Source of the DNA: Arabidopsis thaliana
Taxonomy: Eukaryota > Streptophyta > Magnoliopsida > Brassicales > Brassicaceae
DNA: 64,000 nucleotides
NCBI RefSeq assembly: GCF_000001735.4
Contig: NC_003074.8
Span: 13,578,101-13,642,100 of the forward strand
Direction of reading: 5' to 3'
The notes below the pieces were generated by a model. The model was given only the letters and a program-made list of their open reading frames with translations. It had not been told where the DNA came from and made no database searches. The position numbers and the translations under genes are program-made. Each line of letters starts with the position of its first letter. Positions within the stretch are counted from its first letter, which is position 1. Positions 56,937 through 64,000 of the stretch are shown here, in pieces.

Positions 56937-59674
56937 TCAAGAAGAAAATGAATGATAGAGAGGGTCTGCATAGTCCTCTCTAATATCATCATCATACTCA
57001 GCGTCCTCCCTGGAGAGGTCTACAGCAGAATACTCAATTCCCCTCTCTTCAAAATATGCTTCTTTCTCTTTTGGAGGGTTATCTATCTCTTCAGACCATC
57101 TTGAAGTGAACTTCTTTATAGGGATAGTGTCAATCCCGCCTTTAGGTTGAGCTTCCTTCTGCAACTGATTCTGCTTACTTCTAAGTTCCTCAACAGTGTG
57201 GGCTTGCTTCTCTATAGTTTCATCTTGCTTCTCAGACCTCTTTTTAAGTTCCTTTACTCTTTTAGTCTCATATCCTTCTCCTGAGATCGCTCTATCATTT
57301 CCAAAGGTTTTTCCATCTTCTGTTGACCCTTGTGGAGTTTTGTTGATGTCAAACTGCAACTTGATGTGCTTTCCAAGGTTGAGACTTATTTTCCCTTCCC
57401 TGACATCTATCACTGCTCCCACTGAAGCTAAGAAGGATCTTCCCAGGATTAAGGACCCTTATGCTCTACTTCCATATCCAGCACCACGAAGTCTGTAGGC
57501 ACTTCTACTCCATTAATCATGACTGGTAGATCTTTCAGCATGTCGTAGGGTTTTCTTAAAGACCTATCCGCAAGGATCAAAGTCAGGTCACAAGGTTTAT
57601 ACTGAATAAACTCTAACCTTCTTGCCACAGAGAGTGGCATTAAGCTGACAGAGGCTCCGAGATCGCACAGACAATCGCTGAAAGCTAATTACCCAATGGA
57701 ACATGGTAGAGTGAAAGATCCAGGATCTTCTAACTTTTCTTGAACAATCCTCTTATCAACAGCTCGAGATGGAGTGGCATCACTTTCATCATCTGAATTG
57801 TGATACATCTTGATCTTTTCCAGTATCAAATTTCTCACATCTTTGTGAGGATCGGGAATCAGGTTGAGAATTTCCATCAGTGGCATCACTTCTTCAATCT
57901 TGTCTACCTGCTTCGCTGCAACAGACTTGTATCTCTCCATCCACGCTTTCTTGAATGTCCACGGAAAAGCACGTGAGGGTAATGAAGTATGTTTGAATCG
58001 TTTTACCATTCTCTCGATTATGGCGGACTTCTCTTCTGAGGTGGATTGAATGAGATGGCGAGAACAAGAAGAATGGTTGAATTCAAGAACAGAGACTTCA
58101 ATCTGAGTGGAAGCCTTCCTTTCTTGAACATCACTGTCCCTAGTGATTAAGTCAGGGACATGTCGAGTTGGCAGCTCTCGATCATGGCAGTTAGTGATGG
58201 CGTGAGCAGTTGCATACTCCTTTGAATTCTGTATTGACTTCCTTGGAAGTCCTGTGACTTTAGGTGCAGAGGTAGATGCTGATTGTCCTTCTAAATATCT
58301 GACTTTGGTATTCAATGCCTCCACTTTGGCATTCAGGTCATTGTAGTTGTAGTCCAGCTTATGGTGCAATTCAAATAATTTCTTAGCAATTTCCATGGAG
58401 CTAGATGCTTGTCCCTGTAGCAGCTGTTGTACCATCTGTTTCATTTCAGCATCAGGAGCAGCAGGATCTTGGTTTTGCTGAGGTGCAAACCCAGGTGGTG
58501 GTTGCGGCTGGTAGTTCCCCTGAAATTGCTGCTTAGGAACAAAACCTTGATTGTAAGGAACAAAAGGTTTGTTCTGATCTTGTTGTTGCTGTGGAGGATA
58601 CACTTGATCTTGAGGATTAACAACGTTGGTGCTGCGGTAGGAGAGGTTGGGGTTGTTGGTTTTGAAGTTGTTATACCCTTTGTAGCCGCTCTGGTTGTTG
58701 TTGATGTAGCTGACTTCTTCCAACTGGTTACCCTCCCCACCTTGGACTTGATACTTCTCGTCATCAACAAGGAAGTGCACATGCTTCTGCTGGCTAAGAA
58801 GAATCATGTCCAGCTTGTCATTCAGTGCTTTGATCTCCTTCCTTTGTTTGTCATCAGATTCAGTTGTGCCTCTGACGGTCCTATCACAGTCCTCGTTGTA
58901 ATTACCATCTGATTGAGCAAGGTTCTCAACAATTTCCCAGCCTTCTTCAACATCTTTGTTCTGGAAGTTCCCATTGCTGGCGGTTTCCAGAAGGATTCTC
59001 ATGCGTGGCAAAACGCCTCTATAAAGAGTGCTGAGCAGAGAGGCTTTAGTGAAGCCATGATGAGGGCATTGGGTTGTATAACCCTTAAAACGCTCCCATT
59101 CTTCACAGAAGCTTTCACCAGCCTTCTGTAAAAAGCCAGAGATCTCATTTCTGAGTCTTGCAGTTCTGGCGTTGGAGACGAACTTTGATAGAAAAGCCTT
59201 CTTGCAATCATCCCAGGTGGTGATTGAGTCATGGGACAGATTCTACTCCCAAATGTGAGCTTTGTCGCCCAAGGAGAATGGAAACAAACGGAGCTTGAAT
59301 CCGTCTTCACTGACACCATTGATTTTTGTTAGGTTGCAGAGCCTATCGAATTCATTAAGGTGGTCGAGTGGATCCTCAATTGGCAGACCATGGAATTTGT
59401 TCCCCTGAATCATCGAGATGAGACCGCTCTTAATCTCGAAGTTGTTGTTCTAGATAGCAGGAGGTGCAATTCCTTTCCGCTAACGGTGATCACGTGGTGC
59501 GTTTCCAGCACCAATGTTGGCAGGGCCTTTTTGATGATTCTGTTCGTCAGCCATTTCGAGTGGTTGTTGTGGTATTAGGTTGACTGTGTTTCTCTTTTCT
59601 CTGAGTTCGCGAGCTATGCGGTCGATGTTGTCGTTGAAAAGGAGGTTCGGATTGCCTGTTGATCGAGTTTGCAT
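56937..59674 (-). pseudogene. Athila gag-protease polyprotein, copy F
   Basis: Full-length layout from ATG 59674 ([16 protein letters not shown]) to the tail ending YADPLYHSFSS at 56939. One 440-codon open stretch (59011-57689) covers the second half of gag. Motifs: [38 protein letters not shown], a long Q/N/P-rich linker, [15 protein letters not shown], and protease with [14 protein letters not shown] (aspartate kept). Premature stops lie near 59480, 59450, 59246 and 57689, and a 2-bp loss near 57450 shifts the frame before a coiled-coil tail (KQAHTVEELRSKQNQLQKEA). Pol is absent. Confidence 0.88.
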
Positions 59675-59880
59675 ACAGCAGAGGTGTACCTAGAACAAGA
59701 AGACAACAAGAAAAATACACAGTTAGCAACCGAATTGAAAATTGAAAAAGAACTTGATCTAAGCAAGTCTGAAATCTCAAATGTAACAAAAAAACACCCA
59801 ATTGGCAACGGCGTCAAATTGATAATAGATTTTTTAGTCAGTTATCTTAAAACACGAATCATGTCGTTGTAGTATTTTAG
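59672..59880 (-). repeat. Leader/primer-site/LTR-end segment, duplicate 1 (Athila F)
   Basis: Runs from the gag ATG through the leader and primer site (minus strand TGACGCCGTTGCC, one change) to 60 bp of LTR end. Repeated at 59912-60120 with about ten differences. Confidence 0.85.
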
Positions 59881-59913
59881 TGGCTTGCTAGAACACTGCT
59901 AGAACACCAATCA
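59880..59913. repeat. 34-bp inverted repeat, left arm
   Basis: An exact reverse complement of 60178-60211. It separates the two leader duplicates. Confidence 0.92.
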
Positions 59914-60120
59914 TACAGCAGAGGTGTACCTAGAACAAGAAGACAACAAGAAAAACACACAGTTAGCAACCAAATTGAAAATTGAAAAAGAACTTGATCT
60001 AAGCAAGTCTGAAATCTCAAATGTAACAAACAAACACCCAATTGGCAACAGGGACAAATTGATAATAGGTTTTTTAGTCAATTATCTTAAAACACCAATC
60101 ATGTCGTTGTAATATTTTAG
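59912..60120 (-). repeat. Leader/primer-site/LTR-end segment, duplicate 2 (Athila F)
   Basis: Second copy, continuous with the full 5' LTR. Its primer site is damaged (minus strand TGTCCCTGTTGCC). Confidence 0.85.
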
Positions 60121-60157
60121 GTTGTCAATCCAAATGAGTTTGATGCTAACAATAAGG

Positions 60158-60182
60158 ATGACTTGATGGCATGTGTATGATT
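60158..60182 (+). repeat. CEN178 satellite fragment inside the Athila F LTR
   Basis: About 25 bp (ATGACTTGATGGCATGTG, then TATGATT) match the CEN178 monomer, including the rare GGCATG variant seen at about 63160 in the adjacent array rather than the usual GTCATG. Confidence 0.78.
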
Positions 60183-60211
60183 GGTGTTCTAGCAGTGTTC
60201 TAGCAAGCCAC
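60178..60211. repeat. 34-bp inverted repeat, right arm
   Basis: Exact partner of 59880-59913, lying inside the 5' LTR next to a satellite fragment. The two arms enclose 264 bp. Confidence 0.92.
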
Positions 60212-61857
60212 TAAGTCACTAAGTCACTAAGTCAAGCCAAGTAATAACAGGTTTTGGTGTGTTCTAGCAGTCCTAAGTGAACATGCAGAAAACAGAAAAT
60301 CAAGCAGAAACAATAAAACACTTGACCAACACAGCTCGTTGCAGAGCACTGGGTGTGGTCGAGTGACAGTTCGAGTAACAGACAGAAAATGTAACAGGGA
60401 TACTCGATTGCACAGTCTGTTGCCGGACAACTGGGGGGTCAAGTAACAGGTCGAGTAACAGTAAAGAATTGCAGAAACTAAGCAACAGATGAAAAGATGC
60501 AGTAAACAACAGTAGAGTAAACAATAAAATCAATCAGATAAAGAATTCCCGAGGATGGGGTAATTGAGTAGTTTCGTTTCCTCAATTTACAGGTGATTGA
60601 CATGCTCAATAAATTATCCCTAGACAACAAGTTCATTAACCAAATCTAAGTGCCACCGCAATAGAGACCCTCAACTTAACCTAGTCCCAGACTCAATCAC
60701 CATTGACGAGAGCTAACCTTATAGGCATTACGAATCAACAAGTTAAAGCCAAAACACTCCCTGCAACCAATACCTTGGTACTGAGCCACGAATCTCTGGA
60801 ATTAGTGGTTCAGACATTTCATCGAACACCTTTTGGGCGCGGAAATGTCTGGGCTCAAATTCCAGTTGATCAAAAAGCAATAGGGATTAAGAACAACTAA
60901 TCCAGAAGGGATCTATCAATCAATACTCAACCACCTAGCATACTGAGAATTCTACACTACTCTAACCCATCCTCAGAAACCTATTCACTACTCAGACATC
61001 ATTGAAGAGAACATAAACGTTGAACAGGATGAAAACATGATAACAACAGTGTAATAGCAAAACAATAACAGGATGAACAACAATAAACAAAATCAAGAAC
61101 AAATACTGAATACTGAATAGATAAAGAGAAATCCAGATTACAAAAGGTCTAGAACACAATGTCTGCGAAATAAAACTAGATAAAAACCTCTTCTCGAAAA
61201 TGTAAAGTACATGCTACTTATAGCAAAATATTCGAAAACCCTAATACTCAAAACGATGCAGTATTGGGACATATTAAGAACTATACTCAACCCAGATGGT
61301 CGAGTGAGAGGTCGAGTGATATGCTAGAGTCTTCTTTTCTTCCTTGTGCTCGAGTGTCTAGTTGAGTGCGGAATGAAGAAGACTCTAAAGCTTGCCATAG
61401 AGTATGTAGTCGAGTGGTGGTGGTGAAGACACTCAACCTGGGGGTTGAATGATGTGATCGAGTGACTGGTCAGGTGGTGGAGGTGAATACACTCGACCAG
61501 GTGGTCGAGTGAGGTGATCGAGTATCTCTCGTGGTGGTACTCGGCCAGAGGGTCGAGTGATGAGATGAAATTGTGAACTCCCCTACTCGACCAGGGGGTC
61601 GAGTGGTCTGTTGAGGTCTTGAAGCTTCTACTCGACCTCGGGGTCGAGTGGTTTGACATGATCAGGTCCGCTTCTTCCAGTTAGCTCGTCAACAGCTCTA
61701 AATCACCTGAAATCAACACAAATATGCAACATGCATGCAAACCTATCCTAAACATGCAAAGTGATGACAAATGATGAGAATGGTATAAAACACTGATGAT
61801 AAGGTGCTAAAGTGATGACAAATGGTATGCTCAAACTTGCAAAATACACACTTATCA

Positions 61858-62642
61858 ACATGATAGCAACAAAGTAATAGCAGGATGATAATAGGATGAA
61901 CAACTTGGTAAACCAAATCAAAAGCAAATACTGAATACTGAATAGATTAAGAGAAATCCGGATTACAAAAACGTCAAGAACACAGTGTCTGCGGAAAATA
62001 AAACTTAGGTAAACGAAAATGTAAAATACATGGTACTGATAGCGAAATATTATGAAACCCTAATACTCAAAACGACACAATATTGGGACGGATTAAGAAC
62101 GGTACTCGACCCAGGTTGTCGAGTAATTTGTCGAGTGATAAGCTGGAGTCTTCTTCTCTTCCTTGTGCTTGAGTGTTGGTTGAGTACGGAATGGAGAAGA
62201 CTCTAAAGCTGGAAGTCGAGTAAGAAGTCGAGTGATTGAGATGGTGGTACTCGGCTTGGTGTTAAAGTGATCGTAGAGTGTGTGATGATGGTGGGACTCG
62301 GTCGTGTAATCGAGTGAGTGATCGAGTGATTGTGATGGGGATGCTCGACCAGGGGGTCGAGTGGTGTGATCGAGTGATTGTCAGGTGGTGTGTTGAAGTC
62401 GTTAAGCCATGTACTCGACTAGGTAGGTCGAGTGGTTTGATATGATCAGGTCCGCTTCTTCCAATTAACTCGCCAATAGCTCCAAATATCCTGAAAGCAA
62501 CACAAATATGCAACATGCATGCAAAACTATCCTAAACATGCAAAGTGATGACAAATGATGAGAAATAATATAAAAAAATGGTAATATGATGCAATAGTGA
62601 TAACAAATGGATGCTCAAAACATGTAAAATGCACACTTATCA
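61858..62642 (-). repeat. Athila LTR fragment G
   Basis: Minus strand starts TGATAAG at 62642 and matches the first ~780 bp of the F/B-type LTR, ending inside the R/U5 region at 61858, where F's LTR starts. It was probably the target of F. Palindromes near 62100 and 62342-62362. Satellite follows directly at 62643. Confidence 0.8.
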
Positions 62643-64000
62643 AGTAGAAGAGCTAGAACCGCAACCGGATTTTGAAAACCCAAGTAGTGTTTCCTTGTTA
62701 GAAGATACAAAGCCCAAGACTCATACGGACTTCGGTTACACCATTAAAGCTTTGAGAAGCAAGAAGAAGTTTGGTTTGTGTTTTTCAGTCAAATATGACC
62801 AGATGTCATTTGTATGATTGAGTATAAGAACTCAAACCACAGCCGGATCTTGAAAGCCCAAATAGTGTTTCCTTGATAGAAGATACAAAGCCAAATTCTC
62901 ATACGAACGTCGGCTACACCATCAATGCTTTGAGAAGCAAGAAGAAGCTTGGTTAGTGTTTTGGAGTCAAATATGACTTTATGTCATGTGTATGTTTAAG
63001 TATTAGAACTTAAACTACAAACGGATCCCAAAAGCAAAATTAGTTTTTCCATGCTAGAAGATACAAAGCAAAATATTCATACTGACTTCGACATCACCAT
63101 TAAAGCCTTAGGGAGCATGAAGAAGCTTGGTTGGTGTTTTGAAGTCAAATATGACTTGATGGCATGTGTATGATTGAGTATAGGAACTCAACCACAACCG
63201 GATCTTGAAAGCCCAAGTAGTGTTTCCTTTTTAGAAGGTACAAAGACAAAGACTCATACGGACTTTGGGTACACCATCAAAACTTTGAGAAGCAAGAAGA
63301 AGCTTGGTTAATGTTTTGGAATCAAATATGACTTGATGTCATGTGTATGATGGAGTATAAGGACGAGAATTGCAACCGGATCTTAAAAGCCTAAGTAGTG
63401 TTTCCTTGTTAGAAGATACAAAGCCAATGAATCATACGGACTTTCGCTACACCATCAAAGCTTTGTGAAGCAAGAAGAAGCTTAGTTAGTATTTTAGAGT
63501 CAAATATGACTTGATGTCATGTGTATGATTGAGTATACGAACTAGAACCTTAACTGGATCTTAAAACCCAAAGTAGTGTTTCCTTGTTAGAAGATACAAA
63601 GCAAAAGACGCATGTGGACTTTGGTAACACTATTAAAGCATTGAGAATCAAGAAGAAGCTTGGTTAGTATTTTGGTGTCAAATATGACTAGATTTCATGT
63701 GTATGATTTGAGTATAAGAACTAGAACTGCAACCCGATCTTTAAAGCCTAAGTAGTGTTTCCTTGTTAGAAGATACAAAGCCAAAGACTCATACGGACTT
63801 CAGCTACACCAACAAAGTTTCGAGAAGCAAGAAGAAGCTTGGTTAGTGTTTTGGAGTCAAATATGACTTGATGTCATGTGTATGATTGGGTATAAGAATT
63901 ATAACCGCAACCGGATCTTAAAACCTAAGTAGTATTTATTTTTTAGAAGATACAAAGCCAAACATTCATACGGGCTTTGGTTACACCATTAAAGCTTTGA
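62643..64000 (+). repeat. Diverged CEN178-type satellite array, about 7.6 monomers
   Basis: Same 178-bp periodicity and orientation as 10687-14502, but with many more substitutions (GCTTTGAGAAGCAAGAAGAAG with TTGGTT variants, TCATACGGACTT for TCATATGGACTT, CCATTAAAGC). AAGCTTTGAG lies at 62747. It runs off the right edge. Divergence suggests an older array edge outside the homogenised core. Confidence 0.93.

Larger units (their letters stand above)
41367..61857 (-). mobile_element. Athila copy F, pol-less, split by nested copy E
   Basis: Minus-strand order: 5' LTR (61857-60060), duplicated leader/primer-site segment, gag-protease, spacer, ORF-1 (with telomeric repeat insert), non-coding region, polypurine tract (52160-52147), [copy E, 52146-42722], then the 3' LTR (42715-41367). 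The two outer LTRs share private features (CTCGGCCAG, GATGAGATGAAATTGTGAA, the GACCTCGGGGTC palindrome) that are absent from D's LTR. I infer that they are one pair and that E landed at the polypurine tract/LTR boundary. Confidence 0.78.
60060..61857 (-). repeat. Athila F 5' LTR (about 1.8 kb)
   Basis: Minus strand starts TGATAAG at 61857 and ends TATTATCA at 60060. U3 palindromes at about 61493-61512, 61582-61602 and 61629-61648; TATA-like box near 61216-61224. The U5 part (60121-60240) is rearranged by the satellite and inverted-repeat insert. Confidence 0.86.

Noticed and set aside
34080..61857. Simple head-to-tail tandem of three Athila elements D, E and F
   Set aside because: The LTR between D and E matches F's LTR and is separated from E only by the end of a polypurine tract, which fits nesting of E in F better.

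Overview
The window is plant pericentromeric heterochromatin with no host protein gene that I can support. Three diagnostic sequences together point to Arabidopsis thaliana or a very close relative: a 178-bp HindIII-bounded centromere satellite (CEN178/pAL1 type), a 5S rDNA array with units of about 500 bp, and Athila-type Ty3/gypsy retrotransposons. I cannot fix the chromosome from sequence alone. The 5S copies are divergent, as expected of a minor 5S locus rather than the main transcribed arrays.

Layout: (1) 1-2636, minus strand, a decayed En/Spm (CACTA) transposon. (2) 2637-8805, plus strand, truncated Athila copy A (gag-protease, no pol). (3) 8806-14502, CEN178 satellite, inverted to the left of a 1000-N gap (9687-10686) and forward to the right of it. 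(4) 14503-22520, a 5S rDNA array of one truncated and fifteen full-length, mostly degenerate units, fused directly to the satellite on its left and cut by an Athila LTR on its right. (5) 22521-31313, plus strand, Athila copy B, with an ATHILA ORF-1 frame carrying only one nonsense codon. (6) 31314-34079, the 3' half of a chromodomain-bearing Ty3/gypsy element (C). (7) 34080-41366, minus strand, Athila copy D (gag-protease plus ORF-1, no pol). (8) 41367-61857, minus strand, Athila copy F, split by copy E (42722-52146), which sits exactly at F's polypurine tract/3' LTR boundary with a 6-bp flanking direct repeat. E carries the only near-complete Athila pol. F's ORF-1 is broken by 300 bp of telomeric CCCTAAA repeat. 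(9) 61858-62642, an LTR fragment (G) into which F appears inserted. (10) 62643-64000, a diverged CEN178-type array.

The Athila copies are complementary deletion derivatives. A, D and F keep gag-protease with a coiled-coil tail and lack pol. E keeps pol and has lost ORF-1. B keeps ORF-1 and only the last part of integrase. No copy here could move on its own. Conserved non-coding structure shared among the copies is the most informative part of the window: a hairpin next to a second polypurine tract, a U5 stretch complementary to the 5' end of tRNA-Asp, candidate splice sites and LTR palindromes. Several junctions (templated filler, satellite fragments, N runs at paralogue-specific positions) record double-strand-break repair or assembly limits. 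I made all comparisons by eye, so percent identities are not given.
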